A stretch of 64,000 nucleotides of DNA. It comes from Verrucomicrobiia bacterium (GTDB lineage Bacteria > Verrucomicrobiota > Verrucomicrobiia > Limisphaerales > DASXHY01). A program made the position numbers and the translations under genes. The DNA is taken from the NCBI GenBank assembly GCA_035629175.1, contig DASPIL010000076.1, positions 62,001-126,000 of the forward strand. The letters are read 5' to 3'. Below are positions 44,801 through 54,154 of the stretch, piece by piece. How positions within the stretch are numbered: position 1 is the stretch's first letter; each line of letters starts with the position of its first letter. Under the pieces are notes generated by a model. That model worked only from the letters and a program-made list of their open reading frames with translations. It was not told the origin of the DNA and ran no database searches.

Positions 44801-46472
44801 TGTGGATGTGGATACAATCGCCGTCGGGACAACGACTGCCGCGGGAGGAAGCCCGGCCATCAACGGCGGTTTGAAGCTCGGAACGAACAGCGTGCTGAGA
44901 GCTGCGGAATCCATTGTGGTGGGTGACATGGACAATGCCTTCAACACGCTCGTCCAATCCGTCACGACCGCCCCGAACGGCGTCACGATCGTCAACACTC
45001 CGAACCTCACGATAGGCGGCAGCAAGGCGAGCGCGTCGTTCACACTCGGCGCGGGTTCCTTGTTGCAGGCCGGCACCAGCAGTGATCGCACGAGCTTGCG
45101 CCTGGGTGTTTCGGCGGGTGGTGGAAGTGGCACGTACACGGGCAACTTCAATGCGGCCGCAGGCATTCTGAAGGCGTATCTGCGTCGCATCGAACTCGGA
45201 TTCCTCAGCAACGGCAGCAGCGGCAACGAAAATGGATTGCTCACCATCAGCAGCAATCCATCGAATCACCTCGACATTGCGGGGTCCGGCATTCTGGTCA
45301 CGATTGGCCGGTTCATCAGCGGCAGTGGCGCAGGCAAGGCGACAGGAACGCTGACGATTGGCAACCTCGACGCAACCAGCGCGATCACTTCGACGGACAA
45401 CAGCGCTGCCATTCTTCTCGGTGCGACTGCGAATTCATCGGGAACGTTGAATCTCAATGGAGGCACCCTGACCATCACGACTGCAGGGCCGGCAATCTCT
45501 GGCGGTGCGGGCACGAGCACGCTGCTCTTGAATGGCATCACGCTGAAGCCTGGCGTCAACAGCTCCGCGTTCATCACCAACCTGACGACGGCGACTGTCG
45601 GTGTGAACGGCGTTACGTTCGACACTTCCGGATTCAACATCGTTGTCGCGCAAGCTCTCGGCAATGGAGGTGGCGGGGTTCGCAAGTTCGGAATGGGCAT
45701 GCTGACCTTAACCCGTCCAAACGCCTATGTGGGACCAACGTTCATTGGTGAGGGAACGCTGGCGCTTGCAAATCTCGGAGCCATCGCCAGCAGTTCCGTC
45801 GTGGTGATTTCGAACGGGGCGGTGCTCGACGTAGCCGGGCGCGCGGATCAGATGCTCACCATCGGCACGGGCAAAACGTTGCGGGGCAGCGGCACCGTCG
45901 TCGGCCGCCTGACGGTTTCGTCGGGAGCGATTGTGCGGCCTGGCGATGCCATCGGAACCCTGACGGTTCACAGCAACATCAACATGAGCGGGACGGCCCT
46001 GTTGGAGTTGAATCGGACCAACGCGCCGAATGCCGATCAGATGGTTTCACTCAGTGGATCCATTTCGGCTTCCGGCCCGATCAGCGTCGCGAACCTCGGC
46101 CCTGAGCTGGAACCCGGTGACACCTTTCTGCTGTTCAATGTGCCCATCACCGGAGTTCCTGCGCTCGACCTTCCCGCACTGCGCCCTGGCTTGGCATGGA
46201 CGAATTTGCTCGGCGTAAACGGAACGATCGCTGTTGTGCAAACCATGGCGACGACTCCGACGAACATACAAATGCGCGTGTCGGCCGCGGCGCTGACATT
46301 GTCGTGGCCGGCAGAACACATTGGCTGGCGGCTGCAGGTGCAGACAAATGCGTTGGGAGCGGGCCTGGGATCTCATTGGTACGATGTCTTCCAATCGAGT
46401 GCGACAAACCAGCTTATTCTGCCGCTCGCGATCGATGAAGGCTGGGTTCTATTTCGCCTCGTCAGGCCGTAA
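41838..46472 (+). CDS. GH85 endo-beta-N-acetylglucosaminidase with beta-strand repeats
   Basis: A 1544-residue secreted protein. The signal peptide region is MRVSKLVGIRPRARALGVVV. The GH85 domain (about residues 30-480) has YWQYMHSLVGWGGVIYTPPA and GWFINQETENGN, with catalytic Asn198 and Glu200. TIQWYDSMVEAGHISWQNQL and MFLNFWWGSNW follow. Characterised GH85 enzymes cut the chitobiose core of N-glycans. After a beta-sandwich region (about 480-650), autotransporter-associated beta-strand repeats run to about 1480 (ANAYSGLTVLNAANTLRLSE). The end is the shared module (LSWPAEHIGWRLQVQTN ... LFRLVRP). No outer-membrane barrel is seen. It starts 4 bases after the GH2 stop. Confidence 0.9.
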   Translation: MRVSKLVGIRPRARALGVVVAITVVGFNASAQMLGEPVAKRWMPADILNWSPGTDPDAAYNRSSVPLAPRISNPALNFNPHARINEARVMPLVAFNSTPVVSSQGSRTTNFYAVNYWQYMHSLVGWGGVIYTPPAHIVDAAHRNGVPVTGTVFLAPYVYGGNIQYVNQFLQKNGTNFPVADKMIEAARYLGLQGWFINQETENGNAAIANAMRDFILYFRAKAPELTIQWYDSMVEAGHISWQNQLNSQNDWYMKWGASPVSHEMFLNFWWGSNWGDSTRIPNSRTHALSLGLNPYDIYAGIDTEGGGYHTSGIDWNNLFPEGQPHRLSLGIYRPEWTFNASSGFADFQARDNRYWIGPNGDPSNTSSAESWKGIAHYIPANSPVTSLPFVTSFNTGVGTNFVVNGESVMSGPWNNLSLQDILPTWRWLIRSSGAKLTPTLDWSDAYHGGTVLRFNGTLSATNHVLLYQASLPVSVDTQLRVAYKAGSIGASRMELGVAFEDSPETHEFFPVPATTNTGWNLAQVSLGAHAARRIAVLSLRFGAAVSVPNYSMKIGQLAVFDGAVTTPATVSNIAIDRQYNLGWTNYALRLKWDHAIDPVYYYNIYRRNPDNSRSWLWATPNNVVYLPALTRRNNEAVTAIEVETVGRDFGVSTATFDFVWIDPETVTLTASDSAGMSSFDNGLNWSDGLQPAATNLYLVGGGLSLRTPETNSSVTFQGGALVVTNGGALRLKGTSNGSVTTIGQSPGAGLFLANGIVSDWANRPQTLSGYINLGDGGGTFEPQSSTLTVASVITGNGPLIVDGPSGITGGTVVLAGANAYSGLTVLNAANTLRLSESGTLGSGASSLVFSNNADRGFGTLDLNGRNAAVNHLIGPGGWILNNGGGNAVLTIGASNATGGLFTGVITDHTMGDGTIALNKTGSGLMTLGGASNVFGGGLNVTSGTLIISNASSVVVGHGAGSLGVASGPVAESSMIGLLDVIHTKHFAVDVDTIAVGTTTAAGGSPAINGGLKLGTNSVLRAAESIVVGDMDNAFNTLVQSVTTAPNGVTIVNTPNLTIGGSKASASFTLGAGSLLQAGTSSDRTSLRLGVSAGGGSGTYTGNFNAAAGILKAYLRRIELGFLSNGSSGNENGLLTISSNPSNHLDIAGSGILVTIGRFISGSGAGKATGTLTIGNLDATSAITSTDNSAAILLGATANSSGTLNLNGGTLTITTAGPAISGGAGTSTLLLNGITLKPGVNSSAFITNLTTATVGVNGVTFDTSGFNIVVAQALGNGGGGVRKFGMGMLTLTRPNAYVGPTFIGEGTLALANLGAIASSSVVVISNGAVLDVAGRADQMLTIGTGKTLRGSGTVVGRLTVSSGAIVRPGDAIGTLTVHSNINMSGTALLELNRTNAPNADQMVSLSGSISASGPISVANLGPELEPGDTFLLFNVPITGVPALDLPALRPGLAWTNLLGVNGTIAVVQTMATTPTNIQMRVSAAALTLSWPAEHIGWRLQVQTNALGAGLGSHWYDVFQSSATNQLILPLAIDEGWVLFRLVRP

Positions 46473-46518
46473 CGCGGCGCCCCGATGACTCAAAGGGGAT
46501 ACAACAAACGAAAAGCTT

Positions 46519-49500
46519 ATGCGTAAACTGATGCTGTTGATTTTGTTTCTGACCGCTGGCACTGCGATGGCCGCGTCGTTGTCGGTTGCAGGCCTGCGAT
46601 GCGAATACCGCGAGAACCCGATTGGAATCGATACCCACGAGCCGCGACTCGCCTGGGTTCTTGAATCCAACAAGCGCGGCGTGCGGCAAACCGCGTATGA
46701 AATCCTCGTTGCGACGAGCGAGGATCAGCTGAAGCGGGACCGCGGTGACCTGTGGCAGACCGGGCGCGTGGAATCCGATAACTCCATCCAGGTCGTGTAT
46801 GGCGGGAAGCGCCTTGGCAGCGGCGAGACCTGTTTTTGGAAGGTCCGTGTGTGGGATCAATCGGGAGCAGTGTCCCCGTGGAGCAAACCCGCCCGCTGGA
46901 CCGCTGGGCTGTTCAATGCCGGTGATTGGCAGGCCCGCTGGATAGGACTGGAACGCACTGCAAATCCAAACGACAGCGCAGCGGTCCTTCATCGCCTGCT
47001 GGATCTTGAAGGCTGTTCATGGATATGGCTGCACGGCACCCGACCCGGCGATCAACCTTCAGGCAAGGCTTGGTTTCGCAATACGTTTGACCTGCATCAG
47101 GGCGCGGTTAAGGCAGCGACATTCGTCCTCACTGCGGATGATCGATTTCAACTGTTCGTCAACGGAAACGCAGTGGGATCGGAACATCGGAACTGGAAAC
47201 AGCTCGCCAGCCGCGATGTGTCGTCTCACCTCAAACCCGGCCAGAATGTCCTCGCGATTGAAGCCGAAAATTTCGGAAACAATCCCGCGGGCTTGATTGG
47301 CAAGCTCGCGATTGTGTTTGCCAATGGCGCCACACAAACGATTGCGATCGACGGAACATGGCAGAGCAGCAATGTCGCTGCGGCGGATTGGATTGGGGCA
47401 AGTTTTGCCGGCCCGGGATGGCAGTCCGCCTCCGAGGTCGCGGTTTATGGGGATTCGCAGTGGGGCCGGCTGGAGCGTAACGCGATGTACCCGGCTCCGT
47501 TTTTTCGCAAGCCATTTGCCGTCACGAAGCCACTTTCCCGTGCGATCGTTTTTGCATCCGCGCTGGGCGTTTATGAATTGCACTTGAACGGAAAACCCCT
47601 CGGGAACGATGTGCTGTCGCCGGGTTGGACCGATTTTTCGAAGCGGGTTCACTACCTCGGCTACGATGTCACTGAGCAAATCGCGCGCGGCGAGAACGTG
47701 ATGGGGGCGATTCTCGGCGACGGCTGGTACGCCAGCTATCTGGCCTTCATAGGCCGGCGCAATTATTACGGCAGCGATCCGCGTTTGCTTGTGCAGTTGC
47801 AACTGGAGTATCGCGATGGAACCCGGGAGATCATTGGCACCGATGAGACGTGGCAGGGAGCTGTTGGCCCGATTCGCGAAGCGGATCTGTTGATGGGCTG
47901 CGTCTACGATGCGCGCGCAGAATTCAACGGGTGGAACCGCCGCGGATTTGCCGCGGAGGGTTGGCAGCCGGCAACAGTGGATTCAGCCGTAAAGGTGAAC
48001 GTGATGGCGCATCCCGGCGAACCGATGCGGCGCACGCAGGAAATCCGTGCCAGGGCAGTAAGCGAACCGCGACCGGGGGTGTACGTCATTGACTTTGGCC
48101 AGAACCTTGTGGGTTGGGCCCGCGTCCGCCTGCATGGGAAGGAAGGGCAAAAGGTGGTCGTCCGGCACGCTGAGATGTTGAATCCGGATGGAACGCTGTA
48201 CACGGCCAACCTGCGTTCGGCTGCTTCGACCGACACTTATATTCTTTCCGGGAAAGGGCCCCGCGAATTCGATCCCATCTTTACCTTTCACGGATTTCAA
48301 TACGTTGAAATTACGGGAATTGATTACCGCCCGGAGATATCCGACGTGACAGGCGTGGTGGTGCATTCTGATTTGCGTCGGACCGGCTGGTTTGAATGTT
48401 CGGAACCGCTGGTGAACAAGCTTGTGCTGAATTCAATCTGGGGTCAGCGCGGCAACTTCCTGGATGTTCCGACCGATTGCCCGCAACGCGACGAACGCGC
48501 GGGCTGGACGGGCGACGCGCAGGTGTTCATGAAGACCGCGTGCCTCAATCTGGACTCGCCTGCGTTCTACACAAAATGGCTGCGCGATCTCTGTGAAGAT
48601 TCACAGCGCGCGGATGGCGCCTTTGGCGACGTCGCACCCCACCTGAATGTTGTCGGCTTCGGCAATACCGGCTGGACCGACGCAGGCCCCGTCTGCGTGT
48701 GGCGCATGTTCGAGATGTACGGTGATATGCGGGTCCTGCGGGAACATTATGATGCACTCGTGCGGCACACGGATTACCTGGTCAATTCGAGTACCAATCT
48801 CGTGCGCGACACAGGCTCGTTCGGGGACTGGCTGCGGCTTGCCGGCCCGCAAAAATCCGATGCCATTGGAACGGCGTACTTCGCCTACAGCGTGCAGGTG
48901 ATGACACGGATCGCCCGCACGCTTGGACGGCAGGCTGATGCCGAGAAATTTGAGAAGCTCGCCAATGACATTCGAGACGTTTTCGTAAAAAAGTTCGTCA
49001 AGGCAGATGGCCGCATCCTCGACAGCAGGAATGAAACGGGCCAGACGCTATATGCGCTGGCATTCGGGATTGATCTTTTGCCTGAAGATATGAAGAAGCG
49101 GGTTGCTGAACAGTTCGTTGGCAGCCTTGCAAAAGAGAACAATCACATCGCCACAGGTTTTCTTGGAACGCCATTCATCCTGTTTGCCCTGCAGAAGGCA
49201 GGACATCCCGAGCTCGCATATCAACTCGTGTTGAACCGTACGTATCCTGGATGGCTGCAACAGGTGCTCTGGGGCTCGACCACCATGTGGGAACGCTGGG
49301 ATGGATGGAGGCCTGACAAGGGCTTCCAGGATCCCGGAATGAACTCGTTCAACCACTACTGGCTCGGGTGTGTGAGCGAATGGCTTTTTACTCAGGTGGC
49401 AGGCATCGACACAGCCGACGGCGGTTTTGGCAGAATTGTGATTCGCCCCGAATTGGTGAAGCCCTCACAAGGATTCAATTGGGTGAAGTCCAAATACGTT

Positions 49501-49758
49501 TCAATCCGCGGACCCGTTGTCAGCCGCTGGAAACGGGAGGGCGATGCCTTCGAGCTCGAGGTTTCAATTCCTGCAAACAGCACGGCCTCAGTGCATGTCC
49601 CTGCAAGTGATGCAGCAGGAGTGACGGAAGGAGGAAAGCCGGCGACAGGATCTGCGGGAGTAAAGTTCATCAATATGGAAGCAGGGAAGGCTGTATTCGA
49701 AGTGGGATCCGGCTCGTATCGATTCCGTTCATCGGGGATGGAAAAATTAGGACTGTGA
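46519..49758 (+). CDS. GH78 alpha-L-rhamnosidase, secreted
   Basis: A 1079-residue enzyme. The signal peptide is MRKLMLLILFLTAGTAMAAS. N-terminal beta domains (RCEYRENPIGIDTHEPRLAW, a family opening) are followed by several beta-sandwiches, then the (alpha/alpha)6 barrel with FLDVPTDCPQRDERAGWTGD and AFGDVAPHLNVVGFGNTGWT. The C-terminal part has TMWERWDGWRPDKGFQDPGM and a final beta domain. GH78 enzymes release L-rhamnose. Rhamnose is not part of N-glycans, so this member widens the range of substrates of the cluster. The ATG at 46519 opens the signal peptide. It is 46 bases after the GH85 gene. Confidence 0.93.
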   Translation: MRKLMLLILFLTAGTAMAASLSVAGLRCEYRENPIGIDTHEPRLAWVLESNKRGVRQTAYEILVATSEDQLKRDRGDLWQTGRVESDNSIQVVYGGKRLGSGETCFWKVRVWDQSGAVSPWSKPARWTAGLFNAGDWQARWIGLERTANPNDSAAVLHRLLDLEGCSWIWLHGTRPGDQPSGKAWFRNTFDLHQGAVKAATFVLTADDRFQLFVNGNAVGSEHRNWKQLASRDVSSHLKPGQNVLAIEAENFGNNPAGLIGKLAIVFANGATQTIAIDGTWQSSNVAAADWIGASFAGPGWQSASEVAVYGDSQWGRLERNAMYPAPFFRKPFAVTKPLSRAIVFASALGVYELHLNGKPLGNDVLSPGWTDFSKRVHYLGYDVTEQIARGENVMGAILGDGWYASYLAFIGRRNYYGSDPRLLVQLQLEYRDGTREIIGTDETWQGAVGPIREADLLMGCVYDARAEFNGWNRRGFAAEGWQPATVDSAVKVNVMAHPGEPMRRTQEIRARAVSEPRPGVYVIDFGQNLVGWARVRLHGKEGQKVVVRHAEMLNPDGTLYTANLRSAASTDTYILSGKGPREFDPIFTFHGFQYVEITGIDYRPEISDVTGVVVHSDLRRTGWFECSEPLVNKLVLNSIWGQRGNFLDVPTDCPQRDERAGWTGDAQVFMKTACLNLDSPAFYTKWLRDLCEDSQRADGAFGDVAPHLNVVGFGNTGWTDAGPVCVWRMFEMYGDMRVLREHYDALVRHTDYLVNSSTNLVRDTGSFGDWLRLAGPQKSDAIGTAYFAYSVQVMTRIARTLGRQADAEKFEKLANDIRDVFVKKFVKADGRILDSRNETGQTLYALAFGIDLLPEDMKKRVAEQFVGSLAKENNHIATGFLGTPFILFALQKAGHPELAYQLVLNRTYPGWLQQVLWGSTTMWERWDGWRPDKGFQDPGMNSFNHYWLGCVSEWLFTQVAGIDTADGGFGRIVIRPELVKPSQGFNWVKSKYVSIRGPVVSRWKREGDAFELEVSIPANSTASVHVPASDAAGVTEGGKPATGSAGVKFINMEAGKAVFEVGSGSYRFRSSGMEKLGL

Positions 49759-49989
49759 TTTTGAGAAGCATCGAGGGCCAGTTTGCGGGCTGCTGTTTAG
49801 ACTGGCCTCTCGGCACGCCCCGCCGCCGCGGATTTCGAATTGACGCGCATTGAAGTTCACCTTGCGCCCGCGACGCCTGCATTTCTCACCTTCAACACCG
49901 GCTCGCTTGGCGGCGCGATCTAGGATGTGATCCTTTGCCGTTGCAGGCCCGTTCCAGCCTTCGCTATTCTCTGTAGCGTGCCGCACTGT

Positions 49990-52900
49990 ATGTACCTCAA
50001 GTTTACATTCCTGCTGCTGGTCTTCAGCGCTGGCGTTTCGAATCTGTATTCAGCGGAAGTTCTTGTCCGGACCGAAACCCCCGTGCGCAAGGTGGTTCGG
50101 CAATACGCACTGACGTCGGCGAACGACTTCCTGCAGCGCGATCCTCAGGATTGGCGGCTCCTTGCATCAAATGATGGCGGCAGAACCTGGGCGACTCTTG
50201 ACGTGCGCGCGGGTGAAGGTTTTTCCGAACGACATCAGCGCCGGGTCTTCAGCATCGCAAACACAAATGCCTTCAACCTCTACCGTTTGCAGATTGATCG
50301 GGTGCGCGAACCCAAGGCCGCGAATTCGGTTCAACTGGCGGAGCTCGAACTCATCGGAGAAGACGACAACGGAAGTTCCATGCCGATCCTCGCCGACGTA
50401 ATCAGCGCGCAGGGCGACAACCCGCCGCTGGAAAGCGTGGCCCAACTGTTCGACGGGCAAGTCGAAACGAAATGGCTCGATCGACCCGCAAATCGTACAA
50501 CGTGCGCGTCCTGGGTGCAGTGGCAGTACGTTCGGCCCGTGGGAATCACTGTGACAAACATCGCGCAGCTGGTTGCGCTGCGGGGGCGCGCCAGCGAAGG
50601 GTATGTCGCGCGTTTGGCCGTCGTATATGCGGGCGAAAGCACGCGTTCTGGATTCGTTGAGCTGCTCGACAACACCGGCGCACTGGAAATTCCCGCGCCG
50701 CCTGAACTGCTTGCCTGCCGCCCTGCGCAACGTGTCACGATCGACGCGATCACCGCGGTCGTGGAGGGAGAACCCAGTGTCACCCAGTGCCGCGTGCAGG
50801 TGGCGGACACGGCGATTCCAAAAGGCCCCCGCAAGGTGATTCTCGAGGAGCCGCTGGAAGAGGGTGAGAATTTCATCTGGGCGGAAGTGGAAGGCGAGAT
50901 CCAGCGGGTTCAGGACAACAACGGAATTGTCTTCCTGGAGATTGCCGACGGGGAACGACAGCTGCCAATTCGGCTGCGCCGCACTGCGATATTTGATCCA
51001 TCGTTGCAGCCGGGGATTTCGATCCGCGCCCGCGGAATTGTTCGCGCCGGATTCGATGTGACGGGAAGGTGGGTGGCGTCCTCGTTGTGGGCCGCAGGTC
51101 CCGAGGCGATTGCACCGCTTGAAAATGAGGAAGCGTCGGCTCGTTCATCGAGTGTCATTACAAAACCGCGTCGTCAGCCTCTGCCAGGCATTACGCGCAT
51201 CGGCGAGATCCGCGCATTGAGCCAGCAGGTCCTTGCCTCACGCCCGCATGTAACCGTTCGGGGGGTGATCACGGGTTTGATTGGAGCATTTGTCCAGGAT
51301 GACACGGGCGGAATTCAGGTGGCTTTCAAACCGGAAGACAGCCGGCGATTGCGCGAACTCGGACAGTATGTGGAGGTGGTTGGCTGGCTCGGATTGAGCG
51401 ATGCGTCGACGCCGATTATCTCGGCAGATCGGGTCACAGTCCTTGGCCCCGGCCGCCTGCCCAACCCTGAACAACCGCATTGGGAATCGCTTGCCAGCGG
51501 CCGCGAAGACTCTGTCTGGGTGGAAATGCAGGGCGTTGTGCGGGCGACGGACGGGGCGCATTTGCTGACGAACTGCGATGGCCGGCAGGTAACGGCCAGC
51601 CTGGGTGCCGCGGCGGCGCCGTTGGTTAATCAGCTGGTGGACGCATCGGTCCGAATCCGTGGAGTGGCAGTTGCAGCGCTGGACGATTGGGGTCGAATGC
51701 GCGGTGTGCATGTGCTGATCCCTTCGTTGGAATACCTGGATGTGGAACGAAATCCTGATCCGCCATTCTCGCAGCCCGTTCAACCCGTTCGCAATCTCCT
51801 GAAGGCGGGCGGCGCAGGGACGCATGCGCATCGCGTGCGCGTCGCGGGTGTGCTCACGTTCCAGGACGGCCAGCGGCTGTTCCTGCAGGACGAAACCGGG
51901 GCTGCAATGGCGATTTTCAAACAGGAGGTGGCTCTCGACTCCAAATTCGGCCGATCGCAATGGTCCTTCTGGCGGACCCCCAGCACACCTGCCGCGCAGG
52001 GTCGCACAAAACGATTCATGCCCGGCGACCTTGTTGAAGTCGTTGGCTTCCAGGATTCCCACGGCTATTCGCCGGTGCTGACGGAAGCTCTGGTGCGGCG
52101 TGTCGGTTCCCGGGGTGATGTGGCAATCCGCGAGATCTCTGACACGAGTTTCGTCGACTGGAAATTGGATGCCATGCTCGTTCGCCTTCAGGGTTCCCTC
52201 GTGGGGCAGCAGGTGCGAGGCGAGCAGGTGGTGCTGGAATTGGTTTCGCATGGGCGGACAGTCCAGGCATTCATGCCCGCTGGCTTCGGCGAACTCCAGA
52301 ATCTCGCGGCCGGGTCGGGCCTGGAAATCACGGGCATCTGGCAAATGGATCCCGTGCCTTATGCGGAACTCGGACGCAGCGTCGGCGCGGTGCGCGTCCT
52401 CACGCGTTCGCCCGCGGATGTTCTCGTGCGCTCCCGGCCTTCGTGGTGGACAGTGCAGCGCGCGCTCACAGTCGTCGGGGGAATGGCTTTTGTCCTGGCA
52501 GCGGCGTCGGTCTGGATCACCCAGCTGCACCGAAAAGTTGAGGAGCGCACCGCGCAACTCGCCAGCGAGATTCACAAACGCGAACGAACGGAAAAGCAGC
52601 GGGCGCTTGAGGAGGAACGATCCCGGATTGCTCGCGACCTGCACGACGATCTGGGCGCAGCGCTGACGCAGATTCGGTTTTTGAGCGCCATCGAAAGCCG
52701 CGATGTGGCAGTGCCGAGTGGAACTCGTTCGCGGCTCGAGCAGGTCTCGGAAAAATCCCGGCAGCTGGTCGCTTCGCTCGATGAGATTGTGTGGGCCATC
52801 AATCCGGCAAATGACTCGCTGGCAAACCTCGCCAGTTATCTCTGCCATGTTGCCGTTGAGTTGTTTGCCACCACGCCAATCCGATGCCGGCTGGACGTGG

Positions 52901-53280
52901 AGGAATCGCTGCCGCCCCTTTCGTTGACGACCGAGGTGCGGCACAATGTTTATCTGGCCGTGCGCGAGGCATTAAATAATGTGGCCAAACATTCGAAGGC
53001 GACGGAGGCGTGGTTCAAGCTTCGCTGCCGGGACAATGTCCTGGAAATTTCGGTTGAGGATAATGGGCAGGGAATCCAGGGCCTCGCTGCTGTGGATGCC
53101 GGCGAAGGTTTGCGCAATATGCGGCAGCGAATGGAATCCGCGGGAGGCCATTTCGCCTGTGAAAGTCGCGAGAATTCCGGCACGGTTTGTCGCATGTCCC
53201 TGCCCCTCCTGCAGACCGTCGCCGCGAATCCCACGATTGCCAACGGCAACGGAAACGGGGCAGTTAACCTCGACCGTTGA
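49990..53280 (+). CDS. Membrane sensor histidine kinase with repeated OB-like sensor units
   Basis: A 1096-residue kinase of the NarL-associated type. The signal sequence is MYLKFTFLLLVFSAGVSN. The large external part (to about 815) starts with a discoidin-like segment (LLASNDGGRTWATLDV ... YRLQIDRVREP) and then holds about five short beta-rich units resembling OB folds, for example HVTVRGVITGLIGAFVQDDT and HRVRVAGVLTFQDGQRLFLQ. One membrane helix (about 822-842) precedes a HisKA_3 domain with RIARDLHDDLGAALTQI (His885) and a HATPase with VREALNNVAKHSKATEA and DNGQGI. It is 10 bases upstream of its response regulator. The ligand is unknown; the neighbouring genes suggest a glycan or its products. 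Confidence 0.88.
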   Translation: MYLKFTFLLLVFSAGVSNLYSAEVLVRTETPVRKVVRQYALTSANDFLQRDPQDWRLLASNDGGRTWATLDVRAGEGFSERHQRRVFSIANTNAFNLYRLQIDRVREPKAANSVQLAELELIGEDDNGSSMPILADVISAQGDNPPLESVAQLFDGQVETKWLDRPANRTTCASWVQWQYVRPVGITVTNIAQLVALRGRASEGYVARLAVVYAGESTRSGFVELLDNTGALEIPAPPELLACRPAQRVTIDAITAVVEGEPSVTQCRVQVADTAIPKGPRKVILEEPLEEGENFIWAEVEGEIQRVQDNNGIVFLEIADGERQLPIRLRRTAIFDPSLQPGISIRARGIVRAGFDVTGRWVASSLWAAGPEAIAPLENEEASARSSSVITKPRRQPLPGITRIGEIRALSQQVLASRPHVTVRGVITGLIGAFVQDDTGGIQVAFKPEDSRRLRELGQYVEVVGWLGLSDASTPIISADRVTVLGPGRLPNPEQPHWESLASGREDSVWVEMQGVVRATDGAHLLTNCDGRQVTASLGAAAAPLVNQLVDASVRIRGVAVAALDDWGRMRGVHVLIPSLEYLDVERNPDPPFSQPVQPVRNLLKAGGAGTHAHRVRVAGVLTFQDGQRLFLQDETGAAMAIFKQEVALDSKFGRSQWSFWRTPSTPAAQGRTKRFMPGDLVEVVGFQDSHGYSPVLTEALVRRVGSRGDVAIREISDTSFVDWKLDAMLVRLQGSLVGQQVRGEQVVLELVSHGRTVQAFMPAGFGELQNLAAGSGLEITGIWQMDPVPYAELGRSVGAVRVLTRSPADVLVRSRPSWWTVQRALTVVGGMAFVLAAASVWITQLHRKVEERTAQLASEIHKRERTEKQRALEEERSRIARDLHDDLGAALTQIRFLSAIESRDVAVPSGTRSRLEQVSEKSRQLVASLDEIVWAINPANDSLANLASYLCHVAVELFATTPIRCRLDVEESLPPLSLTTEVRHNVYLAVREALNNVAKHSKATEAWFKLRCRDNVLEISVEDNGQGIQGLAAVDAGEGLRNMRQRMESAGGHFACESRENSGTVCRMSLPLLQTVAANPTIANGNGNGAVNLDR

Positions 53281-53290
53281 TTGAGTACTG

Positions 53291-53914
53291 ATGACCCGCA
53301 TTGCCATAGTTGAAGACAACCGCGAATTCCGCAACACGCTCTCGCGTTACGTGGATGAGGCGCCGGGACACCGATGTGTCGGCGCGTTCGGTTCGGCGGA
53401 GGAAGCGCTGCCCGCCATTCCCAAGCTTGCGCCCGATGTGGTGCTCATGGATATCCATCTGCCCAACATGTCTGGTGTGGCGTGTACACGGCGTTTGAAG
53501 GATGTGTGTCCCTCCGTGCAGATTCTGATTCTAACGGTGTACGAAGATAGCGAGCGCGTGTTTGGTGCGCTGAAGGCAGGGGCAAGCGGTTACCTTCTGA
53601 AGCGCGCAGACCCGGCGGACATTCTGCGCGCCATCCAGGAAGTGAAGCAGGGAGGAGCCCCGATGAGCAGCCAGATTGCGCGCCGTGTCGTTCAATCGTT
53701 TCGCGACGAAACTCCGCAGGATCCGCCGCGTGTTGAGAAGTTGTCGCAGCGCGAGGAGGAAATCCTGCAGGAGCTGGCGAAGGGTTATTCGACCAAGGAG
53801 ATCGCTGATCGCACGTCGGTCAGCGTCAACACTGTGCGCACTCATCTTCAACACATCTACGAAAAGCTCCACGTGCGTTCACGCACGGAGGCAGTGCTCA
53901 AGTACCTTCAATAG
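53291..53914 (+). CDS. NarL/FixJ-family response regulator
   Basis: A 207-residue regulator. The receiver has the acidic pocket (EDN at residues 8-10) and phospho-Asp54 in VVLMDIHLPNMSG; LTVYEDSERVFGALKAGASG and the lysine in LLKRADP follow. The C-terminal LuxR-type helix-turn-helix has LSQREEEILQELAKGYSTKE and NTVRTHLQHIYEKLHVRSRT. It is the partner of the histidine kinase 10 bases upstream. Probable targets are the adjacent glycan genes, an inference from position. Confidence 0.95.
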   Translation: MTRIAIVEDNREFRNTLSRYVDEAPGHRCVGAFGSAEEALPAIPKLAPDVVLMDIHLPNMSGVACTRRLKDVCPSVQILILTVYEDSERVFGALKAGASGYLLKRADPADILRAIQEVKQGGAPMSSQIARRVVQSFRDETPQDPPRVEKLSQREEEILQELAKGYSTKEIADRTSVSVNTVRTHLQHIYEKLHVRSRTEAVLKYLQ

Positions 53915-54154
53915 GCTGTCATTTCGACAGTCGCTGAGGGTTTTCGCTGGAGGATCCTTCGTTGGCGCGTGTTCTCGGGCAAAATCATCCATTTGCATTA
54001 TGGAAGCATTTGCCTGGCGGTTTCACTCTTGGAACAGATCGCAAATGCTGCCGAGAAAGAATCTCAGCCCCCGCCTCCAGTGACCCACTCACGGGTTGGC
54101 CCGCTCTGATGCCTGGCTGCAGTTGCAGGACGATCGGAAAACCAAACGAGCACG
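53915..54154. other. 240-bp intergenic region holding a repeated site
   Basis: No gene or RNA is seen. A weak hairpin CTGTC-ATTTC-GACAG (53916-53930) follows the response regulator. GCAAAATCATCCATTTGCAT (53979-53998) matches 30612-30631 with one difference in 20. A site for the response regulator or another regulator is possible. Confidence 0.35.

Noticed and set aside
30905-49758. Bacteroidota-type PUL with SusC/SusD
   Set aside because: No TonB-dependent receptor or SusD-like lipoprotein is present; import appears to use an MFS permease.
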